From assembly GCA_004195035.1 (NCBI GenBank), contig SGBD01000005.1, positions 1 through 64,000 on the forward strand: a DNA stretch of 64,000 bases, in the 5' to 3' direction. Source of the stretch: Candidatus Acidulodesulfobacterium ferriphilum (GTDB lineage Bacteria > SZUA-79 > Acidulodesulfobacterales > Acidulodesulfobacteraceae). The position numbers were made by a program, and so were the translations under genes. Shown here one piece after another: positions 1 to 9,547 of the stretch (position 1 is the stretch's first letter; the number at the start of each line of letters is the position of its first letter). The notes under the pieces were generated by a model. The model was given only the letters and a program-made list of their open reading frames with translations, had not been told where the DNA came from and did not search any database.

Positions 1-441
<441 letters not shown>

Positions 442-552
442 ACAATAAAATTGTATCGAAATTAACTTATTTTTTAATGCGTGCTGTTTAGTTCTCAAAG
501 ACCAATCTTCTATAGCAGGCTTTTTTAATACCTTAACTTGAAGTGTTTGAAC

Positions 553-581
553 AGTATATTAAAATATAAAACTCTTGTCAA
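553..581 (-). promoter_or_regulatory. rRNA operon promoter overlapping the tyrS stop codon
   Basis: On the minus strand a perfect -35 box TTGACA (576-581) is followed by a 17-base spacer and a -10 box TATACT (553-558), about 110 bases before the 16S start. The leader then contains GGTCTTTGAGAACT (around 496-509), which resembles a ribosomal boxA antitermination element. The TGA stop of tyrS (578-580) lies inside the -35 box, so the two genes share bases. Confidence 0.75.
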
Positions 582-1894
582 GCTTTTTTTAAAGAATTTA
601 ATTTTATTTTATATATTTTTTTCTTGCCTATTTTTATTATAAATTCTTTAGTGTTTAAAGGCATCAAGGCATAATTCGAATCTAACCTGATAGGGGTTGC
701 GTTATTATTATATTCTAAATCTATTTTAACGGCTCCCTGTTTAATAAGTCTTTTTGCCTCGCTATTAGATTCGATGACGCCGATATGAGTCAGTAAAGAT
801 ATTAGATTTAAATTAACGCCTTGCGGTAGAATTTCTACATACTTTTCGATATATTCGCGATTAAGCTCTATTGTATTTATCTCATCGGGATTTATTCTTT
901 TTTGAAATTTTTCTTCAAAATATTTCGAAGCCTTTTCGGCCAAAGATTGGCCATGATATGTTCTTACGATTTCTAATGCAAGTTTCTTTTTGGCGAGTAT
1001 TGGATTCATGCCCTCATTTATTTCCTTTTTTAGAATATTTAATTCTGCATTACATATAGAACTTAAAAGTTCATAATACTTAATCATCATTTCATCGGAT
1101 ATCGACATAATTTTGCCAAACATCTCGTTTGGCTCATCGGATACCCCTATCTGGTTTCCAAGTGATTTGCTCATTTTATTTTTACCGTCAAGACCTTCAA
1201 GCAAAGGCATGGTCATAATAACTTGAGGATTCACATTAAAGCTCTTCATTAATTCTCTGCCGACAATAAGATTGAATTTTTGATCATTTCCTCCAATCTC
1301 GATATCCGATTTAAGAAATAATGAATCGAACCCCTGAAGCAACGGATAAATAAACTCGTGTATCGATATCGGACTATTGTCGCTAAGCCTTTTTTCAAAA
1401 TCATCCTTTTCAAGCATTCTTCTTACCGTATAATTTGAGGATATTTTAATAAATTCATCTAATTTTATATTGGATAACCACCAGCTGTTAAAAAGAATTG
1501 TTGTTTTTTCGGGCTTCAGTATCTTAAAGGCCTGATTTCTATAATCCTTGGAATTCTTCAGGACATCTTCTCCGGATAGCGGTTTTCTTGTTTCGGATTT
1601 CCCTGTAGGATCGCCGATCATAGCCGTAAAATCACCTATTATGAAAAACACTTGATGCCCGTATTCTTGAAAAGTCCTTAATTTGTTTAACAAAACAGTA
1701 TGCCCTAAATGTATATCGGGGGCTGTAGGATCAAAACCCGCTTTTATTTTTAATGGTAAATTGTGCACCGTTGAATACAATAGTTTTTCATAAAGCTCAT
1801 CTTCTTTTATCAACTCGACGCAACCTCTTTTTATAGCATCGATCTGGTTTTGAATTTGGCTTTCTATTTCATGTTTTACGCTAATGCTATTCAT
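578..1894 (-). CDS. tyrS: Tyrosyl-tRNA synthetase
   Basis: Class I aminoacyl-tRNA synthetase that charges tRNA-Tyr with tyrosine in the cytoplasm. The 438-residue protein is full length. It has the HIGH-type motif HLGH at residues 62-65, the KMSKS motif near residue 240 followed by LGN, and an S4 RNA-binding domain at the C-terminus (about 365-430, around SNSEAKRLIKQGAVKI). It is the last protein gene before the rRNA operon on the same strand, and its stop codon lies inside the rRNA -35 box. It follows the ymdB-like gene after 18 bases and is probably cotranscribed with it. Confidence 0.97.
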   Translation of the reverse strand: MNSISVKHEIESQIQNQIDAIKRGCVELIKEDELYEKLLYSTVHNLPLKIKAGFDPTAPDIHLGHTVLLNKLRTFQEYGHQVFFIIGDFTAMIGDPTGKSETRKPLSGEDVLKNSKDYRNQAFKILKPEKTTILFNSWWLSNIKLDEFIKISSNYTVRRMLEKDDFEKRLSDNSPISIHEFIYPLLQGFDSLFLKSDIEIGGNDQKFNLIVGRELMKSFNVNPQVIMTMPLLEGLDGKNKMSKSLGNQIGVSDEPNEMFGKIMSISDEMMIKYYELLSSICNAELNILKKEINEGMNPILAKKKLALEIVRTYHGQSLAEKASKYFEEKFQKRINPDEINTIELNREYIEKYVEILPQGVNLNLISLLTHIGVIESNSEAKRLIKQGAVKIDLEYNNNATPIRLDSNYALMPLNTKEFIIKIGKKKIYKIKLNSLKKA

Positions 1895-1912
1895 ATACGT
1901 TTAATAATTAAC

Positions 1913-2713
1913 CTAATTTTTATCGATATAAATTTTTTGAATATTTTTACTCAATTTGGTTTTTTTGTCAACTATTACCTGCACGGCGTTTAAAACTATA
2001 TTATTTTCTTCGGGAATAAATTTTTCAGGCATTCCGGTTAAGTATTTTTTGATTGCGATATCTTTATTGGTCCCGACAACCGAATATTTGGAACCTACCA
2101 TGCCGACATCCGTTATATAAGCGGTGCCTTTTGGCAAAATCATATTGTCATTTGTTTGAACATGTGTATGTGTCCCGACTAAAGCCGATACCTCGCCGTC
2201 TAAATACAATGCGAGGGCTTCCTTTTCGGATGTTGCTTCGGCATGAAAATCTATAATTATAGCGTCTGAATGGCCTGAAATTTTTTCGATCACATCCTTT
2301 GCAACCGTAAACGGCGATTCTGTAAGCCCCTTCATAAAAACTCTTCCTTCTAAATTTACAACCCCTATTTTTCTTTCAAATCTGGAATTAAATATGCCGT
2401 AACCAAACCCTGGAACTAAAGGGGAATAGTTTGCCGGCCTTAAAAGTTTATGCTGCCCCGCTATATAGGGAATTATAGATTTTTGATCCCAAATATGATT
2501 ACCCGAGGTGATAACATCGATGCCTAAACTTAATATAAAATCGGCAACATCTGGTGTTATTCCCATTCCATGCGCCGCATTTTCCCCGTTCGCTATAATA
2601 AACTCCGGTTCGTATTTAGAAACCAAATTGCTCAGGAGTCCTTTAACCGCCAGTCTTCCCGGTTTCCCTATGATATCGCCTATAAAAAGAATTTTAATAT
2701 CATTATCTTGCAA
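1913..2713 (-). CDS. ymdB: YmdB-family metallophosphoesterase
   Basis: A 266-residue calcineurin-like phosphoesterase of the TIGR00282/YmdB type. Metal-binding motifs appear in order: GDIIGKPGR near the N-terminus, [15 protein letters not shown] and, near residue 180, THTHVQTND. Family members hydrolyse 2',3'-cyclic AMP in Bacillus, and the natural substrate elsewhere is uncertain. The start overlaps the end of rny by 11 bases. The rny-ymdB pair is a widely conserved gene order, which suggests a shared role in RNA turnover. The symbol is given by family, not by proven function. Confidence 0.9.
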   Translation of the reverse strand: MQDNDIKILFIGDIIGKPGRLAVKGLLSNLVSKYEPEFIIANGENAAHGMGITPDVADFILSLGIDVITSGNHIWDQKSIIPYIAGQHKLLRPANYSPLVPGFGYGIFNSRFERKIGVVNLEGRVFMKGLTESPFTVAKDVIEKISGHSDAIIIDFHAEATSEKEALALYLDGEVSALVGTHTHVQTNDNMILPKGTAYITDVGMVGSKYSVVGTNKDIAIKKYLTGMPEKFIPEENNIVLNAVQVIVDKKTKLSKNIQKIYIDKN

Positions 2714-4265
2714 ATTCCGTTGCCCTCGTCTCTCTGATAACGGTAACCTTAATCTGCCCCGGATATTGAAGCGAGGATTCTATCTTTTTAGCAATATCTT
2801 TAGATAGCATAATAGAATCGTCATCCGATATTTTCTGACTTTGAACGATAGCCCTAATCTCTCTTCCTGCTTGAATAACATAACTTTTGGCAACGCCGTT
2901 AAATGAACCGGCAATCGATTCAAGATCCTCAAGCCTTTTTACATAAGTTTCAAACATCTCTTTTCTTGCGCCTGGCCTTGCGGCGCTTAATGCATCGGCG
3001 GCAGATACTAAAACAGCTAACACGCTGTTTGGTTCTTCATCATAATGATGAGCGGCGATAGCATGCACCACTCTGGGAGATTCGCCAAATTTTTTAGCAA
3101 GTTCTGCTCCGATAACCGCGTGCGATCCTTCAATCTCATGATCAACCGCTTTTCCTATATCGTGTAAAAGACCCGCCCTTTTTGCCTGCTTAACATTAAT
3201 GTTGAGCTCCGCTGCCATTATCCCGCATAAGAAAGCAACCTCTATAGAATGATTATACACATTTTGCGAATAACTTGTTCTATACTTTAACCTCCCTAAA
3301 AGTTTGAGAATTTCGGGATGGATACCGTGAACGCCGACATCGAAAGTAGCCTGCTCGCCGGCTTCCTTCATTGCAAGGCTGAGTTCCTCTTCGACTTTGC
3401 TAACCACTTCTTCTATTCGGGCAGGATGAATTCTGCCGTCCGTTATTAATCTTTCGAGCGAAAGCCTTGCAATTTCTCTTTTAACAGGGTTAAAAGACGA
3501 TAAGATAACAGCCTCGGGGGTTTCATCGATTATAAAATCGACGCCGGTAGCCGCTTCCAATGCCCTTATATTTCTGCCTTCTCTTCCGATTATCCTGCCT
3601 TTCATGTCATCGCTTGGAAGTTGAACCGATGATATAGATTTTTCTGCGACATAATCACCCGCGTATCTTTGTATAGCTAATGCTATAATTTCTTTAGCTT
3701 TTTTATCGGCGGACTCTTTTGTTTCATCCTCTATTTTTTTAATAGATTTTGCCGCTTCATGTTTGGCCTCTTCGACGATTGAATTTATGAGGGAATTTTT
3801 AGCCTCCGAGACGGTCATCCCCGATATCTTTTCTAGTTCGTAAACCCTTTCTTTTAATGCTTCTTCTATTTTTTTTTCTTTCTCGACTATTGTTTTTTCG
3901 GATTGGATTAAACCCCTTTCCCTTCTTAAAAAATCGCTTTCTTTTCTTTCGATTAATGTTATCCTTTTTTCAAGATTATCTTCTTTAATCGATAATCTTT
4001 TTTCCATTTGATTTAATTCTTGTTTTTGAATCCTTATTTCTTCTTCCGCAATTTCTTTTGACCTGATAGTTTCGGATTTAACGCTTAAAAGCAAATCCTT
4101 TTTAATCTCTTCCGCCTTTTTTTCGGCTTCCTTTATAATTGAATCCGCCTTTGATATAGCATTTTTTAACGAAATTTTATCGATAGTATATTTAACGATA
4201 AACCCCGCAATAAAGAATAAAAGAGAAAAACCAATTATCATTCCTATAACAAAACCATTTAACAT
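2703..4265 (-). CDS. rny: Ribonuclease Y
   Basis: Membrane-anchored endoribonuclease that starts mRNA decay. The 520 residues show the usual plan: an N-terminal membrane helix (about 3-25), a long charged coiled coil rich in E and K (about 30-200), a KH domain with [15 protein letters not shown] (about 213-227), and an HD hydrolase domain with [12 protein letters not shown]. Length and domain order are normal. It is followed by the overlapping ymdB-like gene and preceded by fthC on the same strand, with only about 30 bases between. Confidence 0.97.
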   Translation of the reverse strand: MLNGFVIGMIIGFSLLFFIAGFIVKYTIDKISLKNAISKADSIIKEAEKKAEEIKKDLLLSVKSETIRSKEIAEEEIRIQKQELNQMEKRLSIKEDNLEKRITLIERKESDFLRRERGLIQSEKTIVEKEKKIEEALKERVYELEKISGMTVSEAKNSLINSIVEEAKHEAAKSIKKIEDETKESADKKAKEIIALAIQRYAGDYVAEKSISSVQLPSDDMKGRIIGREGRNIRALEAATGVDFIIDETPEAVILSSFNPVKREIARLSLERLITDGRIHPARIEEVVSKVEEELSLAMKEAGEQATFDVGVHGIHPEILKLLGRLKYRTSYSQNVYNHSIEVAFLCGIMAAELNINVKQAKRAGLLHDIGKAVDHEIEGSHAVIGAELAKKFGESPRVVHAIAAHHYDEEPNSVLAVLVSAADALSAARPGARKEMFETYVKRLEDLESIAGSFNGVAKSYVIQAGREIRAIVQSQKISDDDSIMLSKDIAKKIESSLQYPGQIKVTVIRETRATEFAR

Positions 4266-4298
4266 TATTGTATCTCCTTAATATAATAAAATCATTAT

Positions 4299-4871
4299 TT
4301 AATTATTTGCTTTAACAAAACCGTTCTCCGTAAGCATGTAATGCATCTTTATATCGTTGCCGTCAAATTCTAATTCGTCATCCGAAATTAGTTGGAAACC
4401 ATAACAAACACCCACAAACAGAGAATCTTTTGCTTGATTGAGAGCTTTATCGTAACACCCTTTTCCATAACCTGCCCTGTTTCCAGATATATCGAATGCA
4501 ACTCCCGGTACGAAAAAAACATCTATCTCCTTTATATCGATAATACACCCGCCCTTTGGGCATAAGATGCCGTAATCGTCTGTTTTCATCGAATTAATAT
4601 TTTCAAATTTATTAAAACACATATAATTCCCCCTGGAATACTGAGGAAGGTAAAAATTAATACTTTTGGATATATCTAATTTAATAATATATTCTATTCT
4701 TACCTCATTTTTTACACTCATATAAATTGCCGCATTTTTAAAAAAATTATCTTTTATAAAAGAATAAGCATTGGCGGCAATATTCAGGCTGAAATATTTA
4801 ATTTCATCCTCGCTTAATTTATTGCGCCTTTCAATCATCCTTTTTCTTGCGATATTCTTTTCAATCATCAT
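4299..4871 (-). CDS. fthC: 5-formyltetrahydrofolate cyclo-ligase
   Basis: Converts 5-formyl-THF to 5,10-methenyl-THF using ATP (also called Fau or YgfA). The 190-residue protein has the basic N-terminus typical of the family (KNIARKRMIERRNKLS) and the ATP-binding motif GYGKGCYD near residue 135. It lies directly downstream of the putative 6S RNA and zapA, the arrangement zapA-ssrS-ygfA known from many proteobacteria. Confidence 0.93.
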   Translation of the reverse strand: MMIEKNIARKRMIERRNKLSEDEIKYFSLNIAANAYSFIKDNFFKNAAIYMSVKNEVRIEYIIKLDISKSINFYLPQYSRGNYMCFNKFENINSMKTDDYGILCPKGGCIIDIKEIDVFFVPGVAFDISGNRAGYGKGCYDKALNQAKDSLFVGVCYGFQLISDDELEFDGNDIKMHYMLTENGFVKANN

Positions 4872-4995
4872 CTATTATCGTATCGTCATTTATTTAGATA
4901 AAAGCAATATTATAACTGAATAACTGAACGGATTATTGCGTGAAATTTAAATAAATTTTTAAGGGAATAAAATGGATAGGGCGGCATGACAAACA

Positions 4996-5178
4996 GAACC
5001 CCGCATGTGCCGAAGCGGCTTTAAAATTAGACCTATTTCAAAATAGGTGGCAATCATATGCTAAATGAATTAGGAATCACAGTTGCCTATGTTTCTATAT
5101 CAAAAAGCAGTGACAATCCCATTCTATCTAACTGTTGGGTCAATTTTAAAAACCTGACATCGAACACTGCAGGGCATA
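4996..5178 (-). ncRNA. ssrS: 6S RNA (RNA polymerase-binding regulator)
   Basis: The 322 bases between zapA and fthC contain no convincing ORF. On the minus strand the segment CCCTGCAGTGTTCG (5161-5174) can pair with GGCACATGCGGGG (4999-5011), with one bulge, closing a roughly 180-nt RNA. That matches the end stem of 6S RNA, including a 5' strand ending in GUGUUCG. A further perfect hairpin, ACCTATTT-TG-AAATAGGT, lies at 5030-5047. In proteobacteria 6S RNA commonly lies exactly between zapA and fthC. A -10-like TATAGG sits just upstream. Ends are approximate, and the fold was judged by eye. Confidence 0.75.
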
Positions 5179-5193
5179 AGCCTATAATCAGTT

Positions 5194-5535
5194 CTAAAGA
5201 GAGCGATTTATATGATTATATATATTGTTAATTTTTTCTAAAACTCTTTTGCTTTCACTATTAACTTCCGTTTTGCTGGATATATAATCGTCAGCTATAT
5301 TAAGCGCAGTTAGAACAGCTACATTAAAGGAATCAACGGATTTTGTCCGTTTTATAATCTGATCTGCTTTAGCATTCACATAGGCTGCTAATTGCTCTAA
5401 ATATTTTTTATCTTTATCGCTATTTATAACAAACTTGTGATTCATTATTATAAGCTCCACAAATGAGCTGCCCTGAAGTGAGGCTATCTCCGCCGAACCT
5501 GCATCCCGCTGGACTTTCGTCTCGTTCTCCCTCAT
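5194..5535 (-). CDS. zapA: Cell division protein ZapA
   Basis: A small FtsZ-ring-associated protein (113 residues) that promotes FtsZ bundling. The family core begins at about residue 26 with VELIIMNHKFVINSDKDKKY, followed by the helical ALNIADDYI region. The first 25 residues, from MREN to about GSS, are an extra hydrophilic stretch from a locally more GC-rich segment. The chosen start overlaps the stop of the upstream gene in an ATGA, which suggests translational coupling and supports it. A GTG start at the VELII position is possible. The neighbours (coiled-coil gene upstream, 6S RNA and fthC downstream) support the assignment. Confidence 0.88.
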   Translation of the reverse strand: MRENETKVQRDAGSAEIASLQGSSFVELIIMNHKFVINSDKDKKYLEQLAAYVNAKADQIIKRTKSVDSFNVAVLTALNIADDYISSKTEVNSESKRVLEKINNIYNHINRSL

Positions 5536-5786
5536 AATTGTATCGATTCCAAATTTACCATTATACCGTCAATCTTTTTTATTATTATATCATTTTCCAT
5601 TTCATTTTGGGTAATTTTATTCTTCAATTCGTTAATCTCATCATCTTTAGCTTTAACCTCCATTAAAAGTTTATCCCGTTCAATTTTTATTTTTTCAAAT
5701 AATTCTTTAATTAAAATAACCTTTTCTTCGATTATATTAAGATTATCGATATCCATTTTTTGAGACCCCGCAAATAATTCATTCAT
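5532..5786 (-). CDS. Short coiled-coil protein, ZapB-like
   Basis: An 84-residue protein that is almost entirely predicted coiled coil: heptad-like L/I spacing with abundant K and E from about residue 15 to 75 (NIIEEKVILIKELFEKIKIE and onward). It ends overlapping the zapA start by 4 bases. Position and character match the small coiled-coil (ZapB-type) genes often found just upstream of zapA, but sequence identity to ZapB cannot be claimed. It probably acts with ZapA at the division septum. Confidence 0.75.
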   Translation of the reverse strand: MNELFAGSQKMDIDNLNIIEEKVILIKELFEKIKIERDKLLMEVKAKDDEINELKNKITQNEMENDIIIKKIDGIMVNLESIQL

Positions 5787-5823
5787 AAGTTTAAAAAATT
5801 ATTTTAAAAAGTTTAGCGATAAA

Positions 5824-6561
5824 TTATGCCGATGTATAAAGATGGGCATACGGTCTGGCGCTTGAAGGGACAATTTTATAAAAAGGCTTGCCCGTAATGT
5901 CTTCAAAAGAAATATTAAAATCATCCGCATATTCCAATAAATATTTTTTTAAAAAAGCCATATCGTTATCATCTGCTTCATATAGTTCAACTTCTTTCGA
6001 ATATTTTGAGAAATCTATTTTTTTTCGTAAATATATAACCCCTCCATGCATTCCTGCCGCAAAATAATCGCCGGCGGTATCGTCCGCATCGTTCAGCCCC
6101 AGCAAGACAATAACTCCTCCAGCCATGTATTCCGCAAAAAAACTCCCCACCTTTCCGCCTATTATTATAACAGGCAACTGCTCATTATAACCCTTCATAT
6201 GTATCCCGACCCGATATCCGGCATTTCCCAAAATATAAATCCTGCCGCCTCTCATACCGTACCCGACCACATCTCCCGCATCGCCTTTTATTGAAATTTT
6301 CCCGGCATTCATAGTATTGCCGACATTATCCTGCGCATTGCCGTTTACGGCTATAGTGGGACCGTCCATAAAAACTCCTAAATCATTGCCCGGAACGCCG
6401 TTTATGTTAATAATTATATCGTCGCCTTTGATGCCGTCTCCAATGTAATATTGCCCGTTAACATTTTCCAGGAAAAATTTTTTAACTCCTCTTTCAATCC
6501 CTTCCCTTATTAATCTGTTAAGGTCTCTATAATACATCCCATTTGCATCTATCGTTATCAT
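5824..6561 (-). CDS. Glutamate synthase, GXGXG (domain 3) subunit
   Basis: A stand-alone version of the C-terminal beta-helix domain of the glutamate synthase large subunit (245 residues). Repeated glycine patterns such as GGRIYILGNAGYRVGIHMKG, IIGGKVGSFFAEYMAGG and AAGMHGGVIYLRKK form the stacked right-handed helix. It is the last gene of a three-gene archaeal-type glutamate synthase set (GATase, FMN domain, GXGXG) transcribed toward lower coordinates. In full-length GltB this domain has a structural role next to the FMN domain. Confidence 0.9.
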   Translation of the reverse strand: MITIDANGMYYRDLNRLIREGIERGVKKFFLENVNGQYYIGDGIKGDDIIININGVPGNDLGVFMDGPTIAVNGNAQDNVGNTMNAGKISIKGDAGDVVGYGMRGGRIYILGNAGYRVGIHMKGYNEQLPVIIIGGKVGSFFAEYMAGGVIVLLGLNDADDTAGDYFAAGMHGGVIYLRKKIDFSKYSKEVELYEADDNDMAFLKKYLLEYADDFNISFEDITGKPFYKIVPSSARPYAHLYTSA

Positions 6562-6642
6562 GTTGCCGCTTAATCTCCTTTATCTTTTAGCCAATTTGAT
6601 ATTTTAGATATTTTATATGTGGTAAACACGGGTTTAACACTA

Positions 6643-8163
6643 TTATAGCCCCGCATGTTTGATACCTAATACTTTAAGCTCGGCATCGGTTAATTCGACG
6701 CCTCTCAATCTTTCTCTCGAACCTCTTAAACTTTCGATGGAATTAACACCCATGGCTCCCAGCACCTCCTGAATTTCATGGCTCCATGCAGAAATGAGAT
6801 TATATAACCTTTCCCCGTAAACTTCAGGGTCTAATCTTCTGACAAGCTCCGGCCTTTGAGTGGTTATTCCCCAGCTGCAATTGCCTGTATTACACTTTCC
6901 GCATACATGGCAGCCCATAACAATAAGGGCGGCAGTTCCGATTGCAACGGCATCCGCCCCAAGGGCAATCGCTTTTACGGCATCTGCGCTCGACCTGATA
7001 CTCCCCGCTGCAATAAGGGAAGCCTCATTTCTAATCCCTTCTTCCCTGAGTCTTTCATCAACCTGGGCAAGAGCAAGCTCGATAGGAATCCCTACATGGT
7101 CTTTTATTATATTTGGCGCCGCTCCTGTACCGCCGGTATATCCGTCGATATATACTATATCTGCCCCGGCTCTGACTATTCCGCTAACAATAGCGGCAAT
7201 ATTATGAACGGCGGCAACCTTGACGGAAACCGGCTTCTCATAATTTGTAGCCTCCTTTATGGCAAAAATAAGCTGCCTTAAGTCTTCGATAGAGTAAATA
7301 TCATGATGGGGCGCGGGTGAAATTGCATCCGTTCCTATAGGAATCATTCTCGTTCTGGATATATCTAATCCTATTTTTTCGCCGGGCAAATGACCCCCTA
7401 TGCCGGGTTTAGCGCCCTGTCCTATTTTTATTTCAACGGCAATACCACTGTTTAAATAATCCCTGTGAACGCCGAATCTTCCCGAAGCAACCTGAACAAT
7501 GATGTTTTTGCCGAACGGGACAAGATCGTCATGAAGTCCGCCCTCGCCCGTATTCATAACTATCCCCAAAGCCCTGGCGGCCAAAGCCATGGCTTTTTGA
7601 GCGTTTAATGAAATAGAGCCGTAAGACATTGCGCCAAAAACAAAAGGCGTCTGCAATTCAATTTGAGGGGGCATCTTCGTTTTTAAAATCGGTTCGCCCT
7701 CTTCATTAAAATCAAGCTCGATTTTGGACGGCTTTTTGCCAAGGTAAGTCTTAAGTTCCATGGGTTCGCGCAATGGATCGATGGAAGGATTGGTAACCTG
7801 GCATGCATCTAAAAGTATATGGTCAAAATATTTTTTATATTTAAAGGTCGTCCCCATTCCTGAAATAACAATTCCACCCGTTTCGGATTGTTTCCAGATG
7901 CTTTTAATGTGATTCTCCTTCCAATTGCCGTTCTCCCTGATAACGGTGGGATTTTTAACAATCGAAATGGCGCTTTCGGGACAATATGTGTAGCACCTGC
8001 CGCAAGCTACGCATTTAGCATGGTCGGACAGAATTTTATCGCCGCCGAAGCTATATGTCCCCCACCCGCAGTTTTGGATGCATCTTTTGCATCTTACACA
8101 TTTTGTGTGGTCTATTAGCGCCAGATATTCGGATTGTATGTTAGAGAAGGAGGATTTTGTCAT
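6643..8163 (-). CDS. Glutamate synthase, ferredoxin/FMN-binding catalytic subunit (archaeal type)
   Basis: A 506-residue protein combining two 4Fe-4S cluster motifs at the N-terminus (CVRCKRCIQNCGW and CVACGRCYTYCPESA, about residues 22-64) with the FMN/2-oxoglutarate-binding barrel of glutamate synthase. A further cysteine motif, CHVCGKCNTGNCSWG, near residue 420 is the usual 3Fe-4S site. It makes glutamate from 2-oxoglutarate using ammonia delivered by the GATase subunit. Its start overlaps the GATase stop by 4 bases. With no NADPH-binding beta subunit in the operon, the electron donor is probably ferredoxin or the adjacent Hdr-like protein (inference). Confidence 0.94.
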   Translation of the reverse strand: MTKSSFSNIQSEYLALIDHTKCVRCKRCIQNCGWGTYSFGGDKILSDHAKCVACGRCYTYCPESAISIVKNPTVIRENGNWKENHIKSIWKQSETGGIVISGMGTTFKYKKYFDHILLDACQVTNPSIDPLREPMELKTYLGKKPSKIELDFNEEGEPILKTKMPPQIELQTPFVFGAMSYGSISLNAQKAMALAARALGIVMNTGEGGLHDDLVPFGKNIIVQVASGRFGVHRDYLNSGIAVEIKIGQGAKPGIGGHLPGEKIGLDISRTRMIPIGTDAISPAPHHDIYSIEDLRQLIFAIKEATNYEKPVSVKVAAVHNIAAIVSGIVRAGADIVYIDGYTGGTGAAPNIIKDHVGIPIELALAQVDERLREEGIRNEASLIAAGSIRSSADAVKAIALGADAVAIGTAALIVMGCHVCGKCNTGNCSWGITTQRPELVRRLDPEVYGERLYNLISAWSHEIQEVLGAMGVNSIESLRGSRERLRGVELTDAELKVLGIKHAGL

Positions 8164-9293
8164 AAGCCGATTAACCCTCCTTTTTGAGCCACTAACTCTT
8201 CGAACTTAACTATAACTGGTTCTCCCGCCTTTGGAGACCATACTAAATCAGGGGAAGGGCAAATTGCTCTAATAGCGGCTTCTTCGGATGCCACATAGGT
8301 AAAATCTCCCATTGTCGCTGCAACTAACGGCCTAAGTTTAATCCTGTCATTCATTGCGACCATGCCTCCAGAATAACCGAATACGATAGCAAACGGGCCG
8401 TTTAAAAGGGCGCTGCCGTATATTTGCCTGAGCGTGGTTAACAATTCTTTCTTTTCGTTATCCATTTTATCGATATTTTGATAAAAAGGCGCCGCCAGCA
8501 CAAGGGCGGCTAATTCAATTGGAAGTCCATGTTTTCTAACCAAAAGATCGAAAATATATGTTATAACCTCTGTATCGGTTTTTAGCGAAAGATTATATTT
8601 ATACATCTCAAGATACCTTTTGTTAATACCGTAAGACGATATCTCGCCATTATGCACAATAGACCAATCGAGTAATGTAAACGGGTGCGCGCCGCCCCAC
8701 CAACCCGGGGTATTAGTAGGAAAACGGTTATGGGCCGTCCACATATAGCCTTCAACCTCGTCTAACTTATAAAAATCGGCAATATCCTCGGGATATCCTA
8801 CACCCTTAAACGCCCCCATATTTTTTCCGCTTGAAAAAACATAAGCCCCGTCATATTTTTCATTAATGGACATAACGCTTTGGACAACAAAATCATCGTC
8901 TCCGAGATCATGAAATAATTTATCCTGTCTATCGGACTTCGGTTTCATAAAATAACGGTGTAAATATGGATGTTCCTTAATCTTAGAAGTTTTTGATGTT
9001 GGTATAGACTCCTCTTTCTCGATAATAAAATTATTTTTAAGGTATTCTTCGACATTATCCTTTGCGGATAAATTATCATACATTATATGGAACGCGTACA
9101 ATTCGGCGTAATCATGGTAGTTGCCGTAAACGGCAAAACCGCCGCCTAAACCGTTGCCCCTGTCATGTTCAACGGAGATAGCCTTTTTAATGTCACTGCC
9201 GGTGGTTTTAACCTTTTTTGCATTTATTATGCCGCATAACCCGCATCCTGAAATATCTCTTTCAACGCTAAATTTATTTTTTAACTTTAACAC
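8160..9293 (-). CDS. Glutamate synthase, class II glutamine amidotransferase subunit
   Basis: A 377-residue class II (Ntn) amidotransferase that would hydrolyse glutamine and supply ammonia to the FMN subunit. The nucleophile is probably in GCGLCGIINAKK (about residues 16-27). Other family motifs are AHNRFPTNTPGWWGGAHPF and IVHNGEISSYG. The mature enzyme normally has the Cys at its N-terminus, so about 16-19 residues would need to be removed, or the family tolerates this extension. It overlaps the FMN subunit gene by 4 bases. It lies downstream of the Hdr-like gene, separated by about 250 bases that contain a palindromic repeat. Confidence 0.92.
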   Translation of the reverse strand: MLKLKNKFSVERDISGCGLCGIINAKKVKTTGSDIKKAISVEHDRGNGLGGGFAVYGNYHDYAELYAFHIMYDNLSAKDNVEEYLKNNFIIEKEESIPTSKTSKIKEHPYLHRYFMKPKSDRQDKLFHDLGDDDFVVQSVMSINEKYDGAYVFSSGKNMGAFKGVGYPEDIADFYKLDEVEGYMWTAHNRFPTNTPGWWGGAHPFTLLDWSIVHNGEISSYGINKRYLEMYKYNLSLKTDTEVITYIFDLLVRKHGLPIELAALVLAAPFYQNIDKMDNEKKELLTTLRQIYGSALLNGPFAIVFGYSGGMVAMNDRIKLRPLVAATMGDFTYVASEEAAIRAICPSPDLVWSPKAGEPVIVKFEELVAQKGGLIGL

Positions 9294-9376
9294 TTTTAAT
9301 CCCTCAGCCTTTTGTATATAAAATTGTTTTTATTAAACAGGTCTAAATATTTATAATGGATTACCGCTTCGCCATC

Positions 9377-9498
9377 TTCGCCCGCGTTTTCGACATGCAA
9401 AAACAATCGTGCGGGCGAAAATATGTGTCTGACGACACTCGTGAAGTTGAGCTTCGCTGAACTTCGTTTGCTTTGAAACTTTCCTGCTTCCTTCGGAA
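9377..9498. repeat. Palindrome-rich element between the Hdr-like and GATase genes
   Basis: This stretch is visibly richer in G and C than its surroundings and holds four inverted repeats in a row. They are TTCGCCCGC/GCGGGCGAA (9377-9385 with 9411-9419), GTGTC-TGAC-GACAC (9425-9438), GAAGTTGAGC-TTC-GCTGAACTTC with one symmetric mismatch (9443-9465), and TTCC-TTC-GGAA (9488-9498). A 75-codon frame (9296-9523, minus) runs through it but resembles a translated repeat more than a protein. It may be a REP/MITE-like dispersed element or a structured operon spacer; the type is not known to me. Confidence 0.55.
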
Positions 9499-9547
9499 CG
9501 ACAAACATATTAAATATTAACATATAAGTAATTTTTTAACAAATATT

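Noticed and set aside
6856-7281. Long open frames on the plus strand opposite the FMN glutamate synthase gene
   Set aside because: They mirror the strong codon bias of the real gene on the minus strand and show no recognisable protein features.
9296-9523. A 75-codon frame on the minus strand between the Hdr-like and GATase genes
   Set aside because: It runs through four palindromes and its translation looks like repeat DNA; no domain, no convincing ribosome binding site. Kept only as a repeat element.
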